DNA of 64,000 bases. Source: JACKFB01 sp041389525 (GTDB lineage Bacteria; Myxococcota_A; UBA9042; PHBI01; JACKFB01). Shown piece after piece: positions 7,984 through 16,692 of the stretch (positions are counted from its first letter, which is position 1; each line of letters opens with the position of its first letter). The stretch is from the NCBI GenBank assembly GCA_041389525.1, contig JAWKRR010000017.1:1-64000 (forward strand). Reading direction: 5' to 3'. The position numbers and the translations under genes were made by a program. The notes beneath the pieces are model-generated. The model saw only the letters and a program-made list of their open reading frames with translations. It searched no databases and had not been told where the DNA came from.

Positions 7984-8429
7984 ATCACGTCAAACGTCAC
8001 GCTCTGCTCGCCGGACTGGCCCTGGTCACTGCCGCCGGACTCGGCCTGGAACCCGACGACGCCCGCGGCGGCTTCGTCTCGTCCGCGCTCGTCGGCGTGC
8101 TCGACACCGCGGTCCCGGCCAGCCAGCTCACGGTCACATTCCGCGCGGTCGACCAATCCGGGAAGCTGGTTTGGGAAGCGGACCCCGCTGATGTGCAGGC
8201 GGCCCCCTTGTCGGGGGCGAAGCTGGAGTTCAAGTCGACCGTTCCCTCGGAGATCACCGCGCGACGGGACGTCGAGCTGGTCATGTGGATCTACGCGGTG
8301 AAAGCGCGCGGCAGCGTCTCGCCGAGCTCTCTCAAGCTCGAGGGTCGCTCCGGCCTCGCCACCGAAACCACGGTCGCGCCCAAGGAGCTGAAAGGCCTCA
8401 TCGGGGAGGTCATCGCGGTGCCGAAGTAG
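7980..8429 (+). CDS. Secreted protein of unknown function, 149 aa (pair member 2)
   Basis: ATG 7980 overlaps the stop of the preceding gene (ATGA). The N-terminal MNHVKRHALLAGLALVTAAG is a probable signal peptide with cleavage near 'GLEPDDARGG'. The mature part reads as strands: 'LTVTFRAVDQSGKLVWEA', 'LEFKSTVPSEITARRDVEL', then a conserved-looking tail 'ELKGLIGEVIAVPK'. It resembles its upstream neighbour in length, position of the 'VT(Y/F)xAVD' strand and likely export. No enzyme motif is visible. A role as small exported binding or structural protein is inference only. Confidence 0.7.
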   Translation: MNHVKRHALLAGLALVTAAGLGLEPDDARGGFVSSALVGVLDTAVPASQLTVTFRAVDQSGKLVWEADPADVQAAPLSGAKLEFKSTVPSEITARRDVELVMWIYAVKARGSVSPSSLKLEGRSGLATETTVAPKELKGLIGEVIAVPK

Positions 8430-8706
8430 GCGCCCGCACTCACGAAGGACAACTTGACCCTGAGATGAGCGTGGCGCCGTCGCCCGACCCGACTCCCGCC
8501 CCCGCGGTGGGTGCCTCCGGTCGCGCGGCGGCGCAGCGCGTTCTGCCCCGGCCTACGGCTCGGGACGCACAGCCTCCTCCGACCTTCGCGCGGGTCCCAG
8601 GAGGCCGTGATTCACGCTTGCGCCGGGCTCGGCCGCGCGCGATCATCCGCGGCGCGCACCGCGACCCGGTCGACGCGCCCGTGCCACTCCGAGCCCCCCG
8701 AGAACC

Positions 8707-10530
8707 ATGCGACGCCCTCTCCTCCTCGCCGCAGTCTCCGCGCTCCTGCTGCAGGCCGCCGCCTGCGACGCCCCCGCCACCCACGACGCCCCCGACGCCG
8801 TGACCTGCCCCGCGGGCACCTCCGCCGCCGCCGACGGCACCTGCGAACCCACCGTCGTCCCCACCTGCCCCGACGGCCTCGACGCCAACGCCGACGGCAT
8901 CTGCGACCGCACCCTCGCCGACTGGTCCCGCGACGCGCGCCTGCCCGCCGCCGGCTCGCGCAAGGACATCTACAACCAAGGCGACGCGCTCCCCGCCGTC
9001 GCCACCCGCGGCCTCGGCCACACCCTGGACTGGCCGGTCGACGTCACCGGCATCCTCCTACCCTGGCGCCCGCTCTCGGCCGTGATGACCGCCGGCAGCT
9101 CGAATCCCCAGGCGGTGCCTGTGCAAAACGTCCTCCGCAAGGCGCTCGGCTTCGGCACCATCGACGAGATGAACGCCTGGCTCGGGATGGCCCGCTCCGA
9201 CGGCACCCGGGAAGCACTCCCCGGCATCCTATGGCCCGAGCGCGTCAAGGCCGGCGACTTCCTCGGCCTCAGCACGCTGCCCACCCCGAACGGCGACGGG
9301 CTGACCATCTCGTGCGCCATCTGCCACACCGCCGAGCTCTTCGGCCGCACCGTCGTCGGCCTCACCAACCGCCGCGCCAAAGCCAACGAGTTCTTTCACC
9401 TCGCGGCCTCGTTCTTCCCGACCCTCACCTCGGAGTTCTTCGCCGAGGTCACCGGCGCCGACGCAGGCGAGATCGTCCTCTTCGAGCAAGCCCAAGCGAA
9501 CTACGCCGGCGTGGGCGCCATCGACCCGCAGGTGCTGGGCCTCGACACCTCACTGGCGCAGGTCGCCCTCAGCCTCGCCCGGCGCAAGCCAGACGCCTAC
9601 GCGACCCGCGACCCCGAGCTCGAGGACACGCCCGCGCCCAACTTGCTCGAGACCTACGTCGCCGACAGCAAGCCCGCGGTCTGGTGGAGCCTCAAGTACA
9701 AGACGCGCTGGCTCGCCGACGGCTCGATCGTCTCGGGAAACCCCATCTACACGAACTTCCTGTGGAACGAGCTCGGCCGCGGGACCGACCTGCACCAGCT
9801 CGAGGCCTGGCTGGCCAAGAACCAGCAGACCGTCGACGAGCTGACCGTGGCCGCCTTCGCCACCGAGCCGCCGCGCTGGTCGGATTTCTTCGGCACCGAC
9901 GGCCTCGACGTCGCCGCCGCGAAGCGCGGAAAGACCCTGTTCGACGCCACCTGCGCCACCTGTCACGGGACCTACGACAAGGCCTGGGACGCGCCGGGCG
10001 CCGACGCGCTCAGCGTGGCCGACGCGGTCAAGACGACCGCCGTCCACTACCACGAGCAGACGCCCGTCCTGAACGTCGGCACCGACCCCCAGCGCGCCGC
10101 CGGGATGGAGGCCTTCGCCGACCGCCTGAACGCCCTGGCCATCTCTCAATGGATGGGCACCGTGGTCGAGGTCCAGGACGGCTACGTCCCGCCGCCCCTC
10201 GAAGGTATCTGGGCGCGCTTCCCCTACCTCCACAACCAGAGCGTGCCGACCCTCTGCGAGATGCTCACGCCGGCCGCCGAGCGCACGAAGGTCTTCTACA
10301 TGGGGCCGGACAAGGACCCGAAGACCGATTTCGACGCGGCGTGCGTCGGCCTGCCGGTGGGTGACGCGATGCCCGCAAGCTGGCAAGACGACCCGCACGC
10401 GCGCTTCGATACCAGCAAGCCGGGGCTTACGAATCTGGGCCACGACGAGTGGCTGACCAACGAAGACGGGTCGCCGCTGCTCGACGCCGCCGGCCGCGCC
10501 GACCTCATCGCGTTCCTCAAGACCCTGTGA
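8707..10530 (+). CDS. Diheme c-type cytochrome lipoprotein, RoxA-like
   Basis: 607 aa. The signal ends in the lipobox LLQAAAC, so the protein is probably an outer-membrane or periplasmic lipoprotein. A short Cys-rich linker follows (residues 33-68), then the catalytic part. Two heme c sites are seen: CAICH near residue 202 and CATCH near 415. The string FPYLHNQSVPTLCEML near residue 505 is characteristic of the diheme rubber-oxygenase (RoxA/RoxB) and related cytochrome family, where 'PYLHNGSVPTL' is conserved. RoxA cleaves polyisoprene with O2; many homologues have unknown substrates, so rubber cleavage should not be assumed. The stop overlaps the GTG of the next lipoprotein gene (GTGA), so the pair is co-translated and may sit together on the surface. 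The heme calls are firm; the subfamily is likely. Confidence 0.85.
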   Translation: MRRPLLLAAVSALLLQAAACDAPATHDAPDAVTCPAGTSAAADGTCEPTVVPTCPDGLDANADGICDRTLADWSRDARLPAAGSRKDIYNQGDALPAVATRGLGHTLDWPVDVTGILLPWRPLSAVMTAGSSNPQAVPVQNVLRKALGFGTIDEMNAWLGMARSDGTREALPGILWPERVKAGDFLGLSTLPTPNGDGLTISCAICHTAELFGRTVVGLTNRRAKANEFFHLAASFFPTLTSEFFAEVTGADAGEIVLFEQAQANYAGVGAIDPQVLGLDTSLAQVALSLARRKPDAYATRDPELEDTPAPNLLETYVADSKPAVWWSLKYKTRWLADGSIVSGNPIYTNFLWNELGRGTDLHQLEAWLAKNQQTVDELTVAAFATEPPRWSDFFGTDGLDVAAAKRGKTLFDATCATCHGTYDKAWDAPGADALSVADAVKTTAVHYHEQTPVLNVGTDPQRAAGMEAFADRLNALAISQWMGTVVEVQDGYVPPPLEGIWARFPYLHNQSVPTLCEMLTPAAERTKVFYMGPDKDPKTDFDAACVGLPVGDAMPASWQDDPHARFDTSKPGLTNLGHDEWLTNEDGSPLLDAAGRADLIAFLKTL

Positions 10531-11597
10531 CGGCTGCTCGGACGACGCGCGCTGGCGTGACGGCCCTCTGGCTGGCGGCCGCCGCCTGCGGTGGGAGCCA
10601 GGCGGACGCCGATATCGTCGCGGACGCGGAGTCGGACTCCGTCACCGTCGCTGACGCGGCCGTCGATTCAGCCCCGGACGGGAACCACGACGCCATCACC
10701 CCCTCGCCCGACGAGCTCTGCGACCTCCTCGCAGCGGCCGTGTGCGGGCCCGCAGCGGCTTGCTGCACGCCCGCGGCAGGTACGGACGAGACCGAGTGCC
10801 GCACCGCCTTCGCCACCGAGTGCCGCACAGCAGGAGCCTCCGAGATCGCCGCGGTCAAATCAGGCACGGCGTTCATGTCCGCAGCCGATCTCGGGCTGTG
10901 TTTAGACGCATACGCTGACGCCGGGAGAGCCTGCCGCGCGTTGACCGCCAGCGCGCGGCTCGGCGCGTGTCGGAACATCTTCCAAGACCCGGCTTCCCCC
11001 GGCACCCCGTGCCAATCCGGCCTCGCCGACCTCCGATGCGCAGGTGGCGGCGGCCTCTGTTTCCCCGAGCCGACCGGCACCACCTGCCGGCTCTACGGGA
11101 CGGCAGGCCAACCCTGCGCCGAGGCCATCTGCCCGCCCTGGATGCACTGCATCACTACGGGCGGTGCGCTCATCTGCGACGCCCCGCGAGACGTGGGCGG
11201 AGCCTGCGACGCCGACGTCCACTGCAAAGACGGTCTCCGCTGCCTCAACCAGACCTGCGCCCCCGGGATCCCCGCCGGCGACCCCTGCGACAAGAGCTTC
11301 GATTGCGCCGCCGGCCTCGTCTGCGACCCCCTGAGCCAACAGTGCGCCCCTGGCGCCGTCGCTGACGCCCCCTGCCTCTCCGCCCTGCAATGCGCCGACG
11401 GCCTCAGCTGCCAGGGCCTCACCACCGGCAAGGTCTGCATCCCTGGAGAGGAGACCGACGGCTCGGACGCCCCAGGCCTCCCCGGCTTCCTCGAGCCCTG
11501 CGAAGACCACTGCGCGAAGACCTTCGTCTGCGGCGAGGGCCCCGTCGCCGGCAAGTGCGCGCCGACCCTCTGCGCCGCGCTCCCTCTGCGCGAGTAG
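10527..11597 (+). CDS. Cys-rich lipoprotein, coupled to the diheme cytochrome
   Basis: 356 aa from GTG 10527, which overlaps the cytochrome stop. The N-terminus ALWLAAAACGGS contains a lipobox. A short Asp/Ala-rich linker leads to a 270-aa Cys-rich region with repeated units of the form 'G.PC.....C..GL.C....C' (for example GDPCDKSFDCAAGLVCD). Such disulfide-rich lipoproteins are common in Myxococcota and are thought to be surface-exposed, but their function is not known. Gene coupling suggests it partners the diheme cytochrome, perhaps as an anchor or substrate-facing module. The gene ends 13 nt from the convergent gene at 11611. No catalytic residues are recognised. Confidence 0.8.
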   Translation: MTAARTTRAGVTALWLAAAACGGSQADADIVADAESDSVTVADAAVDSAPDGNHDAITPSPDELCDLLAAAVCGPAAACCTPAAGTDETECRTAFATECRTAGASEIAAVKSGTAFMSAADLGLCLDAYADAGRACRALTASARLGACRNIFQDPASPGTPCQSGLADLRCAGGGGLCFPEPTGTTCRLYGTAGQPCAEAICPPWMHCITTGGALICDAPRDVGGACDADVHCKDGLRCLNQTCAPGIPAGDPCDKSFDCAAGLVCDPLSQQCAPGAVADAPCLSALQCADGLSCQGLTTGKVCIPGEETDGSDAPGLPGFLEPCEDHCAKTFVCGEGPVAGKCAPTLCAALPLRE

Positions 11598-11610
11598 TCG
11601 AAGCCCGCAC

Positions 11611-12330
11611 TCAGTCATCCGCAGTCAGCGGGACCGGGGACTCGGCCTTCAGCCACCCCTCCTCGCACCCATAGGTTCCGCACGCCGCAATGCCCATCCC
11701 CCATTCGCGGAAGATCGGCCACAGGTTGTTGTAAGCGAGTCGGTCTCTATCCACGGCATCAAAGTGAGAATCCTGCCTGAGCGACCAGAGGTATTGCCTG
11801 TCTCTGGCGGTCGCCGTCCGCTTGAGCACCAGCACGCCGATAAGGAGCAGTCGAACATTGTCTGACGTCGTCAGCGCCAAGGCGGTCTTGCGAACCAAGG
11901 GTCCCCCGATATCGGCGAGCGCCTCCGCGGTCGTCGCAGCAATCGCGGGGACTTCGATGTAGTGAACGGCGAGCGCGTAAACGAGGAGCGGTCCGATCGC
12001 GTCGGTCTCCCCTCTGTCGCCGAGGGCCCGAATGATGCAGTGCGCGCTCGGCTTGTGCTTCGACCAGCTATGGAGTTCCGCCTGAAGGTGCTCCAGAGTG
12101 TCGGTCGCTCGAATCAGTCCCACATCACAGCCGCCGCCCCGGCCGCCCGCGAGCACCACATCCACTTCGCCAAAGAGCGTCTTCTCACTTGGCAATTCCA
12201 ACTCGCGAGCCATGTACGTCGGAAAGCCCACAGTCACGCAGTAGTAGGTCGCGATTGCGGCTCCAGTCGCCATGCACACCACGGCGACCGCGGCCAGGGC
12301 TGTCAGCTGGCGCCTCGAAAGTCCCAGCAT
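11611..12330 (-). CDS. Membrane-anchored protein with HEAT-like helices
   Basis: 239 aa. ATG 12330 overlaps the upstream stop (TGATG); a GTG one codon earlier is the alternative. A single N-terminal membrane segment (LTALAAVAVVCMATGAAIA) is followed by an extracytoplasmic domain of paired helices such as 'AIGPLLVYALAVHYIEVPAI' and 'IAATTAEALADIGGPLVRKT', which look like HEAT/Armadillo-type repeats. Four Cys in the soluble part could form disulfides. No family is recognised. It is coupled to the glycine/alanine-rich protein upstream, so the two probably act together; a membrane immunity or anchoring partner is one possibility. Confidence 0.65.
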   Translation of the reverse strand: MLGLSRRQLTALAAVAVVCMATGAAIATYYCVTVGFPTYMARELELPSEKTLFGEVDVVLAGGRGGGCDVGLIRATDTLEHLQAELHSWSKHKPSAHCIIRALGDRGETDAIGPLLVYALAVHYIEVPAIAATTAEALADIGGPLVRKTALALTTSDNVRLLLIGVLVLKRTATARDRQYLWSLRQDSHFDAVDRDRLAYNNLWPIFREWGMGIAACGTYGCEEGWLKAESPVPLTADD

Positions 12331-13616
12331 CACTTCATCACCTCCGCGGTGAGCACCTGCGGCTCGATGTCGTCATGCACGAACACGGCCGCACCCCGTG
12401 TCGACGCGTCCAGGCTAGCCCGAACATCTGCCCCGGATGACGCGGTTTCCGCGCCGCCGCGGAGCGCGAACCAAGTCTGGGCGGGGCCGCTATCGGTGGC
12501 CAGCAGGACATTGCCGCCCTCGTCACGCGCTAGCTTCGCGTGCATGCAGCCCGGGCCGTGCGCGCGGGCCGGGGCACCATCTGGGGACGGCAGCGCTGAC
12601 CCGGGATGGACGACGGCTGACACGACCATGGGGACGCGAAGAGAGCCGATCGAACGGCCGGTCAGGTCAGACCGTAGGCGCGCGTTCATCCCCGCAATCT
12701 GAGCCGACAGGACTTGTACGCGTGAACCCGGCCCGCCAGCGACAACCTTCAGCTCCAGAACCCCCGGCAGTTCCCCTTCAGCCAGCGCAGCGCGCATGTT
12801 TGTGGGTCCTACAGACGCGTCGCGCTCGGACTCAAGTGACGCCTTCGCGCGATAGGTGCACCAGGCGTCGAGGGAGGCTTGGCGCTGAATCAGGCCTGCT
12901 TGCGCGGGATCGATCGTGGCCATTCCGCGAGCGATGGCCTCCGCCTGCGCGACAGAGTCCGGCGTCGCACGTATAGCGGGCCGGACCTCTTTGGTGAGCA
13001 CGTTCTGCTGGTCGAAAGCGGAGTTCCGAACCGTCTGCTCCTGCATGCGGAAGAACTGCGCCGCCGAGTCAGTCCCAGGCTCAAGTGCGGGCTTCGCCGC
13101 TTCCTGAATTGCCTTCCCCATGAAGCTCTTGGCGGCGCTGCTCAGCCCCTTGACTGCAGCCTCAGCGACCGCGACGCCCAGGCCGCTTCCTTTCAACGCC
13201 GCCCCGACGCCGACGAGAACGCTGCTTCCGAGGCCGGCAGTTGCGGTCGCAAGAGCCACCGAGGCTGCACCCAGCGCCGCTTCTTGCCACCAAGGCGGGA
13301 CATCTTTGTGGGCGGAGTCGAGCGCGAGCTGGCTCAGTGCCGACGCCCGGCCGCCGAGCAGCCCGGTGTGAATCGCGCTGATCTGATCGAACGCGTCTTC
13401 TCTCCGATACTCCTCCTCCTTGGTGAGTTCGGGCGCCGCCGCGGCCGCGTCGTCCTTCGGGGCGAGGCAGGCGGCGCCTTCTTCGTAGTCCATCGTTCGG
13501 AGGTCGGCGGAGGTGGCGCCGGCGCCTCTTCGGGCGGCGGACTCGGCAGCCGGGGCGTGAGCGACGGCTGGCTCCGGCTGTTGCTCAGGGCGGCGGACTT
13601 TGGCGGCGTGGGGCAT
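12330..13616 (-). CDS. Glycine/alanine-rich protein with MDYEEGAACLAP motif, possibly effector-like
   Basis: 428 aa from ATG 13616 with a strong GGAGGGAA site. Residues 1-40 are disordered and rich in Pro/Ala. Residues about 41-53 read RTMDYEEGAACLAP; similar 'M.(Y/F).EGA..L.P' strings occur, as I recall, in proteins linked to DUF4157/extracellular contractile injection loci, though none of the structural genes of such a system is in this window. Residues about 115-165 form a glycine-zipper-like hydrophobic stretch (ALGAASVALATATAGLGSSV), as in membrane-inserting effectors. The rest is mixed, without a signal peptide. With the coupled membrane protein downstream this could be a toxin-immunity pair. 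That is speculative; the gene itself is secure. Confidence 0.6.
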   Translation of the reverse strand: MPHAAKVRRPEQQPEPAVAHAPAAESAARRGAGATSADLRTMDYEEGAACLAPKDDAAAAAPELTKEEEYRREDAFDQISAIHTGLLGGRASALSQLALDSAHKDVPPWWQEAALGAASVALATATAGLGSSVLVGVGAALKGSGLGVAVAEAAVKGLSSAAKSFMGKAIQEAAKPALEPGTDSAAQFFRMQEQTVRNSAFDQQNVLTKEVRPAIRATPDSVAQAEAIARGMATIDPAQAGLIQRQASLDAWCTYRAKASLESERDASVGPTNMRAALAEGELPGVLELKVVAGGPGSRVQVLSAQIAGMNARLRSDLTGRSIGSLRVPMVVSAVVHPGSALPSPDGAPARAHGPGCMHAKLARDEGGNVLLATDSGPAQTWFALRGGAETASSGADVRASLDASTRGAAVFVHDDIEPQVLTAEVMK

Positions 13617-13817
13617 CGGGTTCCCTCCTGCGGGCCTTGGGGGCCGGCGGGAGGGGACTTGTGCACGAGGCGGGCCAACGGGGCGCGCGGTTACGAATCG
13701 CTCGGTGGCGACTGGCGATTCGCCGTATCGATGGGCGCGCGGGGAGCGGCGGTGGTGCAGATCCGGGGTCCAGAGGCCCCGATGCTGGGGTCTCCGGTTT
13801 CTCCGGGGTGTGTCACG

Positions 13818-13854
13818 GCGGTTTTGACGCGCGTCAATCGCGCGTCAAAACCGC
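13818..13854. terminator. Strong hairpin after the CehA-type gene
   Basis: A perfect 16-bp inverted repeat (13818-13833 with 13839-13854, core CGGTTTTGACGCGCG) encloses a 5-nt loop, TCAAT. It begins 2 nt after the TGA at 13856-13858 of the leftward metallohydrolase gene. There is no U-tract, so it may act with Rho or protect the 3' end of the transcript. It also lies upstream of the leftward gene that starts at 13616 and would isolate it from read-through. Confidence 0.75.
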
Positions 13855-13855
13855 G

Positions 13856-16552
13856 TCATGGCAGCTCGACCGGGCCGGGGGGCGTGATGCCGCCGCCGTC
13901 GGCGTCGAGGTAGATCGGGTTTGTGAACGCGTAGGTGAAGCCGTTGAACACGGGCGCCGCCATGGCAGGGCCGCGGGTCAGGACGACGACCCAGGCGTCT
14001 TTCGGAGCGGTGACCTCAAACACCCCGTCGAACCAGCGGGTGCCGCCGGCCGCCGGCGCCGTCGTGGGGCGCGACTCGACCAGCAATCCGTTGACGTAAA
14101 GCTCGACCGTATCCAGCTTCAGCCAGGGCGGGGCCTCGGCCTGCACTTCGATGCTGACCGGGCCGGCGGACGCATCGACCGGCTCCATGTGACCCATGCG
14201 GCGGACGCCGTTGGCCAGGACGTGCAAGAAGGCGCCGCGGGAGACGATGCCGCGCTGGTCTCGGATCGCCTGGGTGATCATCGCGTCGGTGACCTCGTCG
14301 GGTGCGTCCGTCCCCAGTCGCAGGTAGGTCCGCGGCCAGCCCGCGTCGTCGCCCACGTCGTGAGAGTCCGAGTTCCCGACCGCCGTCACGGTCCGCCCAC
14401 GATTGAGCAGCGCGAACCAGTCCGCCAGCACCGGGACACCGGAGCCCGAGTCGACGCGCCACGCTTCCCAGCCCGCTCCCGTGTAGCTGGCCGCCGCGCC
14501 AAGCTCCGCGTTGACCTCGATGGCGTCGAAGTCCTCGGCGAGCGTCCCCTTCCCGGGAGTCCCGCTCCACGGGTCCAGCCGCAGCGCCACGAAATAACCT
14601 TTGAGTGGGTCGCTGCGCGGGTGATTGACCTGGATGGTCAGCTCACCCGGCAGCGCCCGCAGCTTGGTGAAAAGCTGCGTGATGGTTTGACCCGCCCAAA
14701 TCTGCGAGCCGACCAGCGCGTGCGGGTCGGCCGGGTCCACAGGCAGCGGATACGCGTTGAAGTGCCCCACCGCGTTCACGCTGATCTCATTGCCGATGAC
14801 CGAATGGTAGACCGCCTCCGCCCCCATGGCCTCGACCACCGGACGCATGTCGAGGATGTTGTCGTGCTCCGTCGTCGCCGCGCACTCAAGCCCCGCCGCC
14901 ATGTTCTCGCGGAGCTTGTCCTCGAGCGACGCGTTGGCGTCGAGGCTGCCGATGGAGTGCTGGTGGAAGTCGCAGCCGATGAAGTCAGTCGTGTCCAACA
15001 CGCGCGCCAAGTGCCCGCTCAGGGTGGCGCCGTCCTTGGCCTCCCAATCCTCGATGACCACGCGCTGGTACTCGGCGCCGTGGGAGACGACCACGCGATA
15101 GTGACCCGGGGCGACCGCGAAGCTGTCCGCGTCCGGCCCGGCGAACGCGATGTGGGCCTGGCCGGCGATAGTGACCTCGCCGATCCGCGAGTCAGGCATC
15201 TGCGCGCCTCCCAGCGCCTGGAGGCTGACCTTGACCGGGGCGGTCGCGCCGCGCGTCGGGACCGGACCGTCGATGGTGAAGCGCACGTCGATTCGAGCGC
15301 GCCCGCCCATGTCGAGGGTGACGGTCTGCTCGGCGCCCGCCGCGACTTCCAGGTCGGCCGAGCTCGCCCGCACGCGCCCCTGCCCGGACGCCATGACGCG
15401 GTAGGTGCCCGGCATGACGCGCATGGTGAAGGCGCCCGATTCGTCAGTCAGCGCCTGGTTCGCAGCGTGCGTGGGCTCGCCACCGCCCGCCGGGACCGGC
15501 AGCGCGGTCGCGTAGACGCCGGCCAGCGGGCTCCCGCCGTCGTCGCGAACAACGCCCGAGATCTGTCCGGTCTGCCGCCCCATGGCCTCGTAGGCGACGT
15601 CGACCACGCTGGCCGGCGAGCCGTCCCCGACGACGAAAAAGCGCTCGGAGACGCCCTCGCCGTTGGCCGGGATGTCCAGCCCGAAGTCGAGGAAGGCGCC
15701 GGTGCCGGACGCGTCCGTGAACGGCACGGTCAGGTCGCCCTCGAGCCGCCCGTACGCATACGAGCTGCGCTTGCCGCGGCTGGCCACCATCGACGGGTTG
15801 CCGGCCTTCTCCGGCGAGCCGTAGCCGCCCTCTGGCGTGAAGAGGTCGAGCTGCTTTCCGAAGCCGAGGAAATCGCCGACCGAGACCTGCGCGGCGCTGC
15901 CGTCCGCGGTGCGAATGCGCGACCTCATGATGAGCAGCGTCGTGTCGGGACGCAGGATGTAGTCGAGGTCGACTAGAAAGGCGGTGTCGTCCGCGAAGTC
16001 GTCCAGGAAGCCGAGGATTCCTGACTTCTCGAGGGTCCCGCTGACGCGCAGGACGGCCTCCTCGCCCGACGCGCCGTCGTTGAGGACCGTGACCTTCGTC
16101 GGGCTGAGGACCCGGAAGTCGACCAGCGCGAACATCTCGCGGAACGCGTCGTGCCCGGATTCGCCCTCGGGTCGCGCGAGATCGGCGTCGATGAGGTTGC
16201 CGCCAAAGAGCGACAGGCCCACCGCCGCGCCCTTGTCCTGGATGATGAAGCGGGCGCGCGTGTTCCCGATGACATACGAGCGACCCGCGAGGGCGTAGGC
16301 GCCTGGGCCGCCGATGAGGTCGGCGGGGTCGTCGATTCGGCGGGCCCAGACCTTGGCGGGCGGCGCGACGACGTCCGCGTCTGCCGCGGCGTCGCCCGGT
16401 GTGGAATCGGTCGCGTCGAGCGTCGCGTCGCTGACCTCGGCCACGTCATTCTGCGTGGAGGTGTCTGCGTTCTTGGCGTCTCCGCCACCGCACGCGGCGA
16501 CCGCCATCGCCGCCGCCAGCACGAAACTCAGCCCACTTCGTCGGGATGCCAT
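13856..16552 (-). CDS. CehA/McbA-type PHP metallohydrolase lipoprotein
   Basis: 898 aa from ATG 16552, where a lipoprotein signal (FVLAAAMAVAACGGG) begins; a longer frame only adds 10 residues. After an Asp/Ala-rich linker comes a large beta-rich N-terminal part, then a carboxypeptidase-regulatory-like strand pair near residues 330-400 ('GVVRDDGGSPLAGVYATALP'). The C-terminal half holds a PHP-type domain: CDFHQHS near 525, TTEHDN near 555, NHPRSD near 640 and GNSDSHD near 725, which supply metal ligands. CehA family proteins hydrolyse phosphoester or carbamate-like bonds, but most lipoprotein members have no known substrate. It is the last gene of the leftward run and is followed at once by a hairpin. 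The gap to the RCC1 gene upstream is 140 nt. Confidence 0.85.
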   Translation of the reverse strand: MASRRSGLSFVLAAAMAVAACGGGDAKNADTSTQNDVAEVSDATLDATDSTPGDAAADADVVAPPAKVWARRIDDPADLIGGPGAYALAGRSYVIGNTRARFIIQDKGAAVGLSLFGGNLIDADLARPEGESGHDAFREMFALVDFRVLSPTKVTVLNDGASGEEAVLRVSGTLEKSGILGFLDDFADDTAFLVDLDYILRPDTTLLIMRSRIRTADGSAAQVSVGDFLGFGKQLDLFTPEGGYGSPEKAGNPSMVASRGKRSSYAYGRLEGDLTVPFTDASGTGAFLDFGLDIPANGEGVSERFFVVGDGSPASVVDVAYEAMGRQTGQISGVVRDDGGSPLAGVYATALPVPAGGGEPTHAANQALTDESGAFTMRVMPGTYRVMASGQGRVRASSADLEVAAGAEQTVTLDMGGRARIDVRFTIDGPVPTRGATAPVKVSLQALGGAQMPDSRIGEVTIAGQAHIAFAGPDADSFAVAPGHYRVVVSHGAEYQRVVIEDWEAKDGATLSGHLARVLDTTDFIGCDFHQHSIGSLDANASLEDKLRENMAAGLECAATTEHDNILDMRPVVEAMGAEAVYHSVIGNEISVNAVGHFNAYPLPVDPADPHALVGSQIWAGQTITQLFTKLRALPGELTIQVNHPRSDPLKGYFVALRLDPWSGTPGKGTLAEDFDAIEVNAELGAAASYTGAGWEAWRVDSGSGVPVLADWFALLNRGRTVTAVGNSDSHDVGDDAGWPRTYLRLGTDAPDEVTDAMITQAIRDQRGIVSRGAFLHVLANGVRRMGHMEPVDASAGPVSIEVQAEAPPWLKLDTVELYVNGLLVESRPTTAPAAGGTRWFDGVFEVTAPKDAWVVVLTRGPAMAAPVFNGFTYAFTNPIYLDADGGGITPPGPVELP

Positions 16553-16692
16553 CGCCGCTCCTGCACGAGGCCGCCAGGGCACGCGAGATCGGGCACACGC
16601 GCAGGCCGAGCCTCAGGTCGGGCCCAGCCTGCCCCTCGGGCGCTCCCGACGCAACGCCCAAGCGCGCCTCATGGCCACGGGCGCCGCCCGGG

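Noticed and set aside
8511..10364. 617-codon frame in a second phase over the diheme cytochrome gene
   Set aside because: Extremely Arg-rich translation; the frame with two CxxCH motifs and a lipobox is the real one.
13637..15976. 779-codon plus-strand frame
   Set aside because: Antisense to the CehA-type gene and lying across the hairpin; no domain, no ribosome site, composition typical of a shadow.
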